Position numbers and translations under genes: made by a program. A DNA stretch of 64,000 nucleotides from Theropithecus gelada (lineage: Eukaryota > Chordata > Mammalia > Primates > Cercopithecidae), in assembly GCF_003255815.1 (NCBI RefSeq), contig NC_037668.1, positions 82,161,915-82,225,914 of the forward strand. The letters are read 5' to 3'. The notes beneath the pieces were generated by a model. That model was given only the letters and a program-made list of their open reading frames with translations, made no database searches and had not been told where the DNA came from. Each line of letters begins with the position of its first letter. The stretch's first letter is position 1. This document shows, piece after piece, positions 10,858 to 21,203 of the stretch.

Positions 10858-10960
10858 ATCATCAATATCCTCATATTACCGAGGAGGAGACTGAGATCCA
10901 GAGAGGTGCCAGCAAAGACCCCTTATCATGAGTCTCCCAGGGTGCCAGCAGAGAGTGGGG
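10858..10960 (-). mobile_element. MIR fragment
   Basis: Reverse MIR-like segment: 'ggaggagactgagatccaga' followed by a degenerate tail. Diverged. Confidence 0.5.
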
Positions 10961-11002
10961 GAGACATGGGCCGAGTCACTGGCCGGGTCGTTTTTGCCTT
11001 AC

Positions 11003-11067
11003 ATGTTAATCCCGGGCATGGCGGGGCCGAGGGAGTTGGGTGGTGGTCTCATGCCGCTGCCATAATT
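11003..11067 (-). CDS. SSBP3: SSBP3 exon 10 (residues ~218-239)
   Basis: A 65-bp exon encoding NYGSGMRPPPNSLGPAMPGI then N and the first two bases of Met. The acceptor is ...TTATCGTTGCAG|AATTATGG and the donor ACAT|GTAAGG. It starts in phase 0 and ends in phase 2, so skipping it alone would frameshift. An antisense Alu lies 257 bp downstream of its donor within intron 10, and a sense-orientation nested Alu block lies 632 bp upstream of its acceptor. Confidence 0.95.
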
Positions 11068-11698
11068 CTGCAACGATAACCAAGGGTCAGTCTATGAGAA
11101 GGAGAAGGGAACCAGAGAGAGGAGGAGGGAGGAGAAACAAACAGACAAAACATAGTGAGAGGGTTAGTCTGTGAAAAGATCGATGAGAAAAAATAATACA
11201 TTCTTTCAAAAACGGTGGGGTGGGTGGGAACCAAGTCACAGGGACCACAATGACAAGCCAGCACAGAGGGACAGTCACAACATTCAATGCATTTTCAGGA
11301 GCTTTCAAGATGAAGTTCTCAAAAACATGTGGGTATCCAGCAAGCTGCTGCCGTCTCTGGGCTCCCACGATGTCATCCTGTACCTTCCCCATGGGCTCAG
11401 GCAGGTAAGAGGGGATGGACTTGGTCTTGGAACCCACTAAGAGGCTCTGGGGTGAGGAGACAGGGAGGCGAGGGGTGGGTGTCAATGTGGATGTGAGCAG
11501 ACACTCCTGAGAAGCCTGTCCGGGGCTGGTGCAGGCCCAGGCCCAGCACATACAGACACCCCAACCTGCCCCAGGTCTGGGTCATAGTCCTACCCCACCC
11601 ATGTGTCAGCATCAGAGGCCCTCCACAGACATGATGCTGGCAAGCCGGAGAAAACCCCATTTCTGCACTCAGATGGATCATCATTACGTGTGTGTGGT

Positions 11699-12315
11699 TT
11701 TTTTGTTTTTTGAGATAGCATCTTGCTCTGTTGCCTAGGCTGGAGTGCAGCAGTGCAATCAGAGCTCACTGCAGCCTTGACCTCCTGGGCTGAAGCAATC
11801 CTCCCACCTGAGCCTCTCATGTAGTTGGGACTACAGTCATGCACCACCATGCCCAGCTAATTTTTGATTTTTTTTTTTTTTTTTTTTTGAGATGAAGTCT
11901 CGCTCTTGTTGCCCAGGCAGGAGTGCAATGGCACAATCTCAGCTCACTGCAACCTCCACCTCCCAGGTTCAAGCGATTCTCATTACTTGGCCTCCCAAGT
12001 AGCTGGGATTACAGGCACTCACGACCTTGCCAGGCTAATTTTTGTATTTTTAGTAGAGACGGGTTTCACCATGTTGGCCAGGCTGGTCTCCAACTCCTTA
12101 CCTCAGGATCCACCTACCTCGGTCTCCCAAAGTGCTGGGATTACAGGCGTGAGCCACCATGCCTGGCCTGCCCAGCTAATTTTAAAATTTTTTTGTAGAG
12201 GTGGGGTCTCACTTCATTGCCCAGGCTGGTCTCGAACTCCAGGGCTCAAGTGATCCTCCCGCTTCAGCCCCACAAAGTTTTGGGATTACAGGTGTGAGCC
12301 ACTGTGCCCAGCCAA
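11699..12315 (-). mobile_element. AluJ interrupted by a younger Alu
   Basis: The outer reverse AluJ runs 11699-11865 and resumes at 12169-12315. The break carries the duplicated 15-bp 'tgcccagctaatttt' (11850-11864 and 12169-12183), which is the target-site duplication of the inner Alu. Confidence 0.93.
11866..12168 (-). mobile_element. AluS nested in AluJ
   Basis: Complete reverse Alu with a long T run and 'gagatgaagtctcgctcttg', ending 'accatgcctggcc'. Flanked by the 15-bp direct repeat inside the older Alu. Confidence 0.93.
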
Positions 12316-12439
12316 TGTTTGAGAGAGAAGTCTACACAGAACGCACGAAGTCCCAGCAGTCCAGATTCAGCTCAGGATGGCCTACTGAGGCACAGCGGGG
12401 TGGGTCACAGGCACCAGGCCTCTTACCGTGTGCATCTCT

Positions 12440-12870
12440 TGCTATATAACCAGGCCAGTGTTGCCTGTGACCCTCTCTCCAAGTGTCATTTTCCCTACAG
12501 TCATACATGCCTCGCTTCCCTGCTCCCCTCATGGCGGGCTCCTACTTGTCCTCCAATACTCAGCTCCAACAGCAGCTCCTCTAGGAAGCCCTCCTGACAC
12601 TCCACCCCTTGGGGCTGACTACTCCATCCGTTACTCCCACAATGCCTTCTAACCTCCCTCCCCTGCCACCATGCCACACTGGGTTCTGATCATGGCCACG
12701 TGTCCGTCCATCTCCCATCTCTCCTAGTGGACTCCAAGTGCCTTCTGAAGGTGGGGCTGTGTCTTGATGATCATAGCCCCCCGCCCCATGCACCCAGTGG
12801 CACAGACTGGTGCTCACTACGCCGACACTGAAGCAATCAATGAAGGACTGAAGAAGGGAATGCATGCAGA
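12440..12870 (+). mobile_element. LINE-2 (L2) 3' relic
   Basis: Order of weak matches to the L2 3' end: 'ctaggaagccctcctgacac', 'ggactccaagtgccttctga', 'ggggctgtgtcttgatgatc', then 'gaagcaatcaatgaagga' like the L2 terminal repeat. Forward, strongly diverged. Confidence 0.7.
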
Positions 12871-12959
12871 CCAAAGGGAGCCTGGCTGCAGCTTAAGCTC
12901 TGCCCTTGTAGGAGAACTTGAAGTAGGTTGCTGGAATTTTGATGGCAAAGGAACAGCCA

Positions 12960-13165
12960 GCATTCACTGCCCTTTACGGAGTGCATGACATACTTTCTGT
13001 AGTCTCTCATTTGATCTGTATGAAAACTCCAGGAGGCTGGTATTGTTCCCACTTTACAGAAGAGGAGACTGAAGGTCTGAGGGAGAAAGTTTTGCCTCGA
13101 GTTGCAGTGAGCAAATGCACAGCTAGGATTTAAACCCAGATCTGCGGCCCCCAGATTCTGCCTGC
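12960..13165 (-). mobile_element. MIR element
   Basis: Reverse MIR core: 'cccactttacagaagaggag' then 'actgaaggtctgagg' and 'taggatttaaacccagatct'. Good order of conserved blocks. Confidence 0.75.
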
Positions 13166-13639
13166 TTAGCCAAGCAACTGGTGGGAGGCGGGTGGGAAGG
13201 GGGACAGAATGGGAAGATGGAGACCTGGAGCTGACACACACAAAGCCAATATCGGGCTGATGGTGGGTTCTGCATCCAGGGATCATCTCCCAAATCTCAC
13301 CATCCTAGGGCCACCTGCTCCGCTTGCTCAGCCACTGAGGGGCTTGGAGTCTAGAAGAATGTCTAGACAAGATGCAGAGGATCACAGGAGCAATACTAGG
13401 CTGGCTGACAAAGAACCAGACCCAGAGCCAGAGAGGGCAGGGCCTGCCTCACCCTGCGGCTGCTCAGGGCACCGGCTTCAAGCAAACAGTGGCAGCCTTG
13501 GGGGAATGTGCTGGGGCCAAGCCCACTCTACCACGGGGTAAAGAGCAGAACTCAAGACTGGAGATCAGAACACAGGAAGGCTGGCCTTGGTTTGGCTGCC
13601 TGCTGGTGACGATGGGCAGATTACCAAATGACAACAGTG

Positions 13640-13800
13640 CTGACTCCACGCCCAGATGTACCACAGACTGTGTGTGCACTGCCTACAATTAATTGTCACA
13701 ATGACCCCTTTCCTCCACCCACTTTAGAGACCAGAAAACTGAGGTAGAGAGGAAGAATGATGACCCCACCGTGCAGCTGTGAGTGGCTGAGCTGGGGCAA
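13640..13800 (-). mobile_element. MIR fragment
   Basis: Reverse MIR-like block with 'ccactttagagaccagaaaa' and 'ctgaggtagagaggaagaat'. Confidence 0.6.
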
Positions 13801-14479
13801 AGCCCTGCAGCATGGCTCTGGCTTTAGAGCCACAATCCCCTCTGCTCTGCTGCCTTGTCTACAAAATGGGGACAAAGAGCCCCATGTGTTCCCAACCTTG
13901 CAGGTCTCCAGTGGATCAAATGAAACAATGGTTCTGAAGTGCCCCGTAAGCCCCAGGAGGTGTGCACTGATTTGGGATGTCAGCAGCAGAACAAACACCA
14001 AAGCCCTTAATGCTACCACAGCATCGCAGCAGCTCGGGTCTCAAAGGGCCTTTTCTAATCCCCTCTACAAATCTCAGCCTCATCTCCCCACCTGCTGCTC
14101 CAGGACAAGCAGCCTGCCACCTCCCCAGGCCTTCTCCCCACTCTGTGTACAGGCCAGCTGACTAGAGGTCTTCCAGATGGAGTTCTTTTCCAGGACTGCA
14201 GCCGCCTCTCCCTCCAGGAGAAAGGCCTGCACCTCACAGCGAGAGCGGAAGCCTGGGATGTCTCAGCATGGAGTGGGGTGAGAGGAGACGACAGGTAGGC
14301 GCTCACTCCATAAAACCCTCCTGACACGCAGAATGCAGCTCTGAGCTGGGAGGTTCCGAGCGCACTATCCTGTCCCTCCTGGCCCCGCCCAGCCTTCAGG
14401 GGCCTCTCCAAGAGTTGGCATGGCAGCTTCCTAGAGGGAGCTTCTCCACCAGTCCCGCCGCCTATAGAGGCAGAGACCC

Positions 14480-14600
14480 TGAAGGGCCACTTGCACCTCA
14501 TCATTTCACAGATGACAACTTGGAGGCCCAGAAAGCCAGAGACGTGTCCAAGGCCACAGAGATGTCAGGAGCAAGTAGCAGGCTGAAATCTGGTTTGCAG
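14480..14600 (-). mobile_element. MIR fragment
   Basis: Reverse MIR core 'catttcacagatgacaactt' then 'ggaggcccagaaagccagag' and 'gtccaaggccacagagatgt'. Confidence 0.65.
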
Positions 14601-16234
14601 CGAAGTTTTCTCACATAGGGCAGGAACGCCTAGAAGTTCAGACTCAGTAGAAATGGGCTCCCTCTTTGGCCAGCTCCTGCCTGCCTGCAGCACCACATGG
14701 CTGGAGGTGATGACGGTGAAGCCGTGCAAGGGTCAGTTACCAACCAGATATCCCTCTGCCATAGGCACCACTCTGCAGGGGCAGGGGCGGCTGGGCAGAG
14801 GGGAGGAGCCTCCAGTGCAGCTGTGGGGCTGGACACATTCACAGGCGCCTGTCTTCCCTAACCCCTCACCCTAGTCCCCACTTGGGTGCCCCAGACCCTG
14901 GGCAGAGGGCCTAATCCACACTCAGCAACAGTGCAGGCGCCCCGACCACTGTCTCAGCTCTGTACTCCGCCGGGTCCGCAGGGAGAAAGGACCAAGCAGC
15001 TCGCTGGGGCTGGAGCCTGGAGGTGGTGACTGCTGCTCCCTCCTGCCACATCCTCAGAAAGGCTTTTGAGGTGCCCACTATGTTTAAACCTGGATCTGCC
15101 AGCCCCCAGAGTCTGCATTCTTAGCCAAGCATCTTGTAGGAGGCAGATAAGAGGGGGGGACCACCCAGTGCTGTAATTACCTTAGGGGATAGCTCTCCTA
15201 GTCTTTAGGACTCACCTACCAGAGTGGACTTGAGGCTGTCCAGGCCATTTTCTGGGCAGTGGGGGCCCGGCCATCTCATGCAGGACACCCCCCAGGGGCC
15301 ACCAGAGTTAAGTTCCTCAAGGGGCCCTTTTCCTTCCTCACCAGCCCGGGGTGCTCAGGACCAGGATTAATGACCTACCCCTCTCTTTTGGGGGCCTCTG
15401 CTCAGTGTCACTGAGCTTGGATTGGCCCTGGATCAGCCCCAGGAGATGGGGGCGGCACAGGATCGTCCCAGGGGCTGTGGATTCTCTCCTTCATCTGAAC
15501 TCTCAAATGCAGACAAACCAGGATAGTGACCTGATTCTACTCTGTCCTGGCTTCAGCCCTAACCTGAATACCAGAAACGCCAACATGTCGGTGGCTCTGG
15601 GAATCGGCACCCGGGAGTCTGGGAGCCACTGCTCTTCTGACGGGGGCTGGCATTCTCTCTACTAAGTCCGACCAGGGGCGCCTCAGTTTTAGCTTCATCC
15701 TATTAGAATTCACTTTTGAAACACTAGGATGAGAGGTTACTACCTGATACTGACATACATAAAACTTTCTGGAAAGAAGAGTTCTAAGTGGAAGTACTAT
15801 CTCCTTTCTGGCACTGGCACTTTACGAAACCAGAGTAAAATCCGTCTGAAGCGCGGAGGACGAAGGACGGGGTGATGCCTGCACTGCTGGTTCCTTTGAG
15901 ACATTTAGGCTGACATGTGACACAGACTCACACAATGCAATGTCACTCCATTTGGTTTTGAAATAAAGTAGCCCTTGACCACACCGTACCTATTCTTTGT
16001 TCAGGAAGTTCTGGAGTGGTCACTGGCTAAAAGCAATCTAATTCCTGGCTACGAATGACATGCCGATGGTCTCCCACCTTTGTGCCTGGTCTCAGCACGG
16101 CATTGTGTGCGTAGTGGCACTTACTCTAGGCTGAAGGGGCTGGCCGCCCTTCCTGACAGCCCGGGCTGTGGCAGGGCTGCCTCCCCCAAGCTCAGGGCCT
16201 GCAGGAAGGGGAAGGGATCCACAGGATACCGTGT

Positions 16235-16335
16235 GGGGACACAGCTGCTATTTCGCCCGCCCTCCAGTAGCCCCATGAGGCCACCACTTGCTACCCATTT
16301 TGCAGATGACGAACTGGAGGCCCAGCCAGGCTGAG
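16235..16335 (-). mobile_element. MIR fragment
   Basis: Reverse MIR-like: 'cccattttgcagatgacgaa' followed by 'ctggaggcccagccaggct'. Short. Confidence 0.55.
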
Positions 16336-17244
16336 CCGCTGTCAAGACTGCTTTCCAGAACTAAGTTCTGTCCTATCCACAGGGCATCACCCTCAGGGGA
16401 GAGAGAGAAAGGGCCTGGGGAACAGGGACAGTCTGCCCTCTCCCTACTCTCCACCTCAGAGTCCAAAACCGCCAGGCTCTGCTGGGCCCAAGATGAGCCC
16501 TAGCTGACCACAGACCCTGTAATCCATCCTGCACCATCAACCTTGTCCGGGCCCAGTGCTTCATCAATGCCAAGCTTTCCTGACCCCAGTGATGGGCCAG
16601 TGCAGACACCCTGGGTTGCTTCAAGGGACGTTTGGCTCTGGATTTAATACTTACCCTACCCAGAGGAGTACAGGAAACATGGGTGAAGCGCTTTAGGGTC
16701 TCCACATTGACAAAGTAAAATAAAGAGCAGGAGAGACGCTTCCAGGGCTCCTGAGGTTGGCAAGGGTGTGTAATGTAAACAAAGATGGGTGAGCCTCTCC
16801 CTCTCCTGCTGGAGACAGTCCTGGAGTCTAAGGGGAGCTCCACCCCTTGTACAATGCTTGGGTGAGGCCAGGAGAGTCTCAGTGCACGGCCTCAGCCTCT
16901 GGGACCCTCACTTCTTTAAAGTGTGCCAGAGTGTGCTGGACTACGGGTCAGGGGCAGACATGATGAGACATCCACCGTGCCCAGAGGAAGTCCTGAACTG
17001 CCAGCACACCCTGCTGCCCTTAAACAGCCTGACACCTATTCCCAGCCTTTAGAATCTCAGTGTTACGATGGTCCAAACTGTTAATGACTTTGCCAGGAAA
17101 AAAAGAAGAAGAAATTAAAAGCAATCACCAAACCCAAGCAACTAGAGGCCTAAACATTGGTTTTAAGTCCCTAAAGTTGGAAAACACAAATATCTTCCTT
17201 AGGGGGAGCACCCTGTGGCCAGCATCACATCGAGAACTTGACTT

Positions 17245-17516
17245 GGCCGGACACGGTGGCTCACGCCTATAATCCCAGCACTTTGGGAGGCCAAGGTGGG
17301 GGGATCGCTAGAGCCCAGGAGTTCAAGACCAGTCTGGGCAACATGGCAAGACCTTGTCTCTACCAAGACCTTGTCTCTACTAAAAAAACAAAAATTAGCC
17401 AGGCATGGTGGTGGGAGCCTGTAGTACCAGCTACTGGGGAGACTGAGGATGCGGTGAGCAGAGATGGCGCCACTGCACTCCAGGCCTGGGTGACAGAGTA
17501 AACCCTGCCTCAAAAA
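17245..17516 (+). mobile_element. Alu with 17-bp internal duplication
   Basis: Forward Alu from 'ggccggacacggtggctcac'. 'aagaccttgtctctac' is present twice in tandem (17348-17364, 17365-17381). The right monomer has lost the segment between 'gagactgagg' and 'atgcggtgagcagaga'. Antisense to SSBP3, downstream of exon 9 in the transcript. Confidence 0.92.
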
Positions 17517-17607
17517 AATAAAATAAAAAATTTTTAAAAATTAAAACATTTTCTTTAAAATAAAAAATATTTTAATTTTTTAAAAATTAAAATTAAAAAA
17601 AGAATTT
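17517..17607. repeat. AT-rich expanded Alu tail
   Basis: About 90 bp almost wholly A and T, with blocks such as 'aaaatttttaaaaatt' that are near self-complementary. Likely an expanded and mutated Alu poly-A tail. Confidence 0.8.
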
Positions 17608-18829
17608 GATTCCTGCTAAAAGAAAAAAAAAAAGGAACTGGACACTGGACCCTGCTCCTTCCAGCAGCCCTCCAGGTCAGGCACCGTTCTTATTCCCATT
17701 TTACAGATGCAGCTGCTGAGCGTCAGAATCCACAGGCTGGGCGGTGGCATTCAATTTTCCCTCCTCAGATTCCATCCTCCTGAGTCACACAGACCCCGTG
17801 ACATCTGACAATCCGAGGCCACTGCTGATTTCTACACCAATAAAATGTGACTGCTGTGCGGCTCAGGCTGTGGGGAGGGAGAGCTGCATCTGACTCAGGA
17901 GAGGGGAAGCTCTGCTCCTACCCTGCCCCCCGCCCCCTTCCCTAGGCAGGCAGCCCTGCAGAGGTCAGCTCCAAGCGTCTGCCAGGCAGGAAGGGGCCAC
18001 TCTGGCAGCTTACAAGGAGCTAGCAGAAACACGAATTTTGGAGGATTTGAGGAAGGAACAAAACTAGAATACTGGAGCTGCGACTACTGCGGGCTTGCTT
18101 CCTTTTAGGATTATGGGGCTGGCAGAAGACAAGGACCTCCCTAAAATCTTTCACCACCACAGATGTTCCAACCACCACTGAGAAGAAAGCGGTGGCTTGG
18201 GCTTGCTGTAAATACAATTCTGGGATGGAGCAGAGGGCTGTGGTTCTGTGGGGCAGATGCCTCTCCCTACAAAAGGGAGCACATGTGGGCGGGAATGGGG
18301 AACAAGCACTACTCCACCCCCAGGGGACCCAGAAACCAGTGCAGGGGGCCCGGAGAGTCCTGAACACCCACATGCAACGGAGGGAGCGACCAGTGCAGCG
18401 GACTCCAGGCAGAACAGAAAAGAAGGAAAAGAACACCTGAGAACAAGCCCCTTGCCTTATTCAGATTTCCAGCTTCCTTTAGTCAGGGGCTAGAGAATTC
18501 CCAAGGCTAGTGGAACATCGCGAACGCTCTGCCACGGCTACTACAGGAAACAGAGCCACATGCAAACACCCAGAGGGCTCAGGGTAAGCAGCGAGATGGT
18601 TCCACAGCAGAACACCTGTCAAACCTTTTCTTGGACACCCCTACCTGGGGTGCAGAGCTGGCCACAAGGGGCGACGACTTTGTTGTGACCGTAAGAGGTA
18701 TGTGAGGGCACCTGAAATGCTTTCTTCCAATGGCTTCTAAACTGCCCTTTGCGGCAGCGGAGCCCTCTGGTCAGAAAGAATCCCGGCTGAAGTGGGTGCT
18801 GGGGTCCTGTCAGTGTGGCCCCCTCATCA

Positions 18830-18960
18830 GAGAATCATGGACACGGTCCTCATTTAACAGGTGGGGAAACTGAGGCCTGCTGGGGCCCACAGAGGTCAAA
18901 GTGATTCATCCAAGGACAGAAGCATGCTGAGCTGCAGGCAGAGCTAGGAAGGCCACTCAT
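18830..18960 (-). mobile_element. MIR fragment
   Basis: Reverse MIR-like: 'ggtggggaaactgaggcctg', then 'cacagaggtcaaagtgattc'. Confidence 0.6.
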
Positions 18961-19335
18961 CCGCCCCGCCTCTGGGACACAACCAATGCTGGCCCTAAGC
19001 CATCCCAAGTCTACCTCACCCAGGGGAGGCAGCTCTGGGGTTCAGGAGCTCCCTGCCCTTCAGACCCCATGATAGGATACTGTACCCCAAAAGGGTCTGC
19101 CAACTAGAAGGCCTCAGCTGTCCCCTTTTTCCTAGCTCCCTGGGGGAGGGGGACCTCAACTCTGCCTGTCATCCGCGAGGGGCTACCCTGGGCAGCGCGA
19201 GGCCAGTCTGCCACAGAAGGGGACAGGAGCAGGGGATGTGGCCATGCCCTTCCTCTCACCCCTGCGAACTGAGAGATGTGGGAGACTGACAGCATGGAAA
19301 GAGGAGAGAAGGCGGGTGCACACAGATGGCCAGGG

Positions 19336-19358
19336 AGACAGACAGACAGACAGACAGG
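19336..19358. repeat. (GACA)n microsatellite
   Basis: Five to six GACA units, 11 bp past the exon 9 donor in intron 9. Confidence 0.9.
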
Positions 19359-19368
19359 CAGTGGTTAC

Positions 19369-19445
19369 CTGTGGGCCAGGACCCATGGGCCCCATGCCTC
19401 GGGGAGGGTTCATTCTCTGCATTGATCCTCCCATGTTGGGGTGGC
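19369..19445 (-). CDS. SSBP3: SSBP3 exon 9 (residues ~192-217)
   Basis: A 77-bp exon that completes a split Gly codon and then encodes HPNMGGSMQRMNPPR followed by GMGPMGPGPQ. This Met/Gly/Pro-rich segment is the most recognisable SSBP signature in the window. The acceptor is CTCTCACACAG|GCCAC and the donor CAG|GTAACC. It starts in phase 1 and ends in phase 0, complementing exon 8. A short GACA microsatellite lies 11 bp past the donor (19336-19358). Confidence 0.96.
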
Positions 19446-19546
19446 CTGTGTGAGAGAGGAGGCGCGCCATGGGGTGGCAGGAGTCGAGGGAGGAGGAGCC
19501 CCTCCTGGCATCCCCAGCCACCCTAGGCCCACCCCGCCCTCTCTAC
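19446..19546 (-). other. SSBP3: SSBP3 intron 8, 101 bp
   Basis: Very short GC-rich intron between exons 8 and 9, with canonical GT (GTAGAG) and AG (ACACAG). Nothing else fits in it. Its size approaches the lower limit for mammalian introns. Confidence 0.95.
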
Positions 19547-19613
19547 CTTGTTGTCGTGTGGGATCCATGGAATTGGGCAGCAGTGGCTGTGTCCCAGGAA
19601 CTCCTCCTGGAGG
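19547..19613 (-). CDS. SSBP3: SSBP3 exon 8 (residues ~170-191)
   Basis: A 67-bp exon encoding PPGGVPGTQPLLPNSMDPTR then QQ, plus the first base of the next Gly codon. The acceptor ...GCATCTCTTTCAG|CCTCC is good; the donor is CAAG|GTAGAG. It starts in phase 0 and ends in phase 1, so it must be spliced together with exon 9 to keep the frame. Only 101 bp separate it from exon 9. Confidence 0.95.
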
Positions 19614-20089
19614 CTGAAAGAGATGCAAGACACAAGCTGAGCAGTTGCTCCGGAGCTGCTGGACATGGGGAGAGGCATCTACCTGTCCCACCCAGTTCCC
19701 CACCTGACCACATGGGGCCACTCATGGCCTCCCTGAGACCACTTCTGCTGCCTGCTAACGGGAGAAGGTCACCCCAGGCCTACCAGTCAGCTCAAACTGG
19801 TGTTAGCTAAAACCGTGTCATTGTTTGCGGGGCTCTGTGGGAGGGAAACTGTCACCTCATCCTGCTGTCTTGGGGTAGGGAGTCTGGGTACCTATCAGAG
19901 CTCTGAAATGAGTCAGGAGACCAAATTCTCTAGGTCTTGCTCTGGCTGCAGCACCGACCACCTTGTTCTCAGAGGCAGCAGTGCCCACTCCCTCCTTCCG
20001 CCCAAATCTCATCTTGCCTTTGTCTCACAGAGACACACCTCATTTTAGCTCTATCCAAATTACGGGGACTGAGACACCCACTACCTAAA

Positions 20090-20235
20090 ATCCTATCACT
20101 GTGGGAAGCCCTGTTTAAAGGAGAACAGAGGATGAGGAGGATTTTAGGATTGAGATGGGGAAACTGAGGTCACAGGCCTGAGGGCTCCCAGTCACAGGTT
20201 GCAGAGCCAAGCAGCACCCAGGTTATAGCCCATCA
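20090..20235 (-). mobile_element. MIR fragment
   Basis: Reverse MIR-like: 'gagatggggaaactgaggtc' then 'ccagtcacaggttgcagagc'. Confidence 0.55.
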
Positions 20236-20904
20236 GCTTCTACAATATGGAATGCCACCCAGCCCTGGGGTGGGAGAGGTGGCCACTAGGAGAGGGGCAG
20301 GGGTACTGGATGAGAACCCGGCTCCGGAGCTGGGGCCATCAGCGGTGCTGGTGTGGTTGCTAATGAGAAGATAAACGTGGGGGCCATGGGTTTCCTGGGT
20401 GAACACTTGGCCCACCCGCTGTGAAAACCTATTAAAAGCGATTTACTTGAGACTGAAATTATTTCAGCTGCAACAGGAAAAAGATAGTAGGATTTGCTGG
20501 GGGAACTTTGTTTCTAGGACCCCATCCCTTAGGGCTAAATACGAGCCTTTGCCTTTGAGAGGAAAAGCCTTTGGTGATGGCTGGTCATCTTTCCCTATTG
20601 GCAGGTGCCAGTGCTGCTCAAAGGCTGGGCATCTGTGACAGGGGTCTGTCCTCAAGGGCCCCCAGCCCAGGCTGTGCTGCTGTGGGGGAGGCTGAGTGGG
20701 GAGCTCCTCTGCCTTGAGCTCAATGGTGAACTCCAAACCGGTTTTGGAACGAGGTGGTGGAAAGCGAAGGGACAGACTGTCACTGATTTCTCCAGCTTCA
20801 GAATGGAACAGGGGAGCAGGTGGGTGTGGTTAAGGTGCAAGAGGATTGTGTGAGGGCCTAGGGAGTGTCTAACGTTCACGAAGTAGAATTGGTTTTTGTT
20901 TTGT

Positions 20905-21203
20905 TTTGTTTTGTTTTTTAAGACAGAGTCTCTTGCTCTGTTGCCCAGGTTGGAGTGCAGTAGTGTGATCATAGCTCACTGCAGCCTCGAACTCCTAGGC
21001 TCAAGCAATCCTCCTGCCTCAGCCATCCCAAGAGCTGGGACTACAGGCACGCGCTGTCACACCTGGCTAATTTTTAAATGTTTTGTATTGATGGGGTCTC
21101 ACTATGTTGCCTAGACTCCTATCAAACTCCTAGGCTCAAGTAATCCTCCTGCCTCAGCCTCCCAAAATGCTGGGATTACAGGTGTGAGCCTCTGCGCCTG
21201 GCC
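20905..21203 (-). mobile_element. AluJ-like element
   Basis: Reverse Alu with a TTTTG-repeat start (20893-20915), 'aagacagagtctcttgctct', ending 'ctctgcgcctggcc'. Sense-oriented in SSBP3 intron 7, upstream of exon 8. Confidence 0.92.

Larger units (their letters stand above)
10002..11002 (-). other. SSBP3: SSBP3 intron 10
   Basis: 1,001 bp, largely a MIR copy split by an Alu (10330-10845) and a second MIR-like piece (10858-10960). The 150 bp nearest exon 11 are AT-rich. Confidence 0.9.
11068..19368 (-). other. SSBP3: SSBP3 intron 9
   Basis: 8,301 bp. Contains nested Alus (11699-12315), an L2 relic (12440-12870), MIR pieces near 12960, 13640, 14480, 16235 and 18830, and one Alu with an AT-rich tail (17245-17607). 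I see nothing specific in 14620-16230 apart from a weak repeat of 13128-13203, nor in 16340-17240, 17610-18820 or 18960-19335. Confidence 0.9.

Noticed and set aside
11906..12253. Open frames within Alu sequence
   Set aside because: Typical Alu-derived translations; the same peptide pattern recurs at most Alus in the window.
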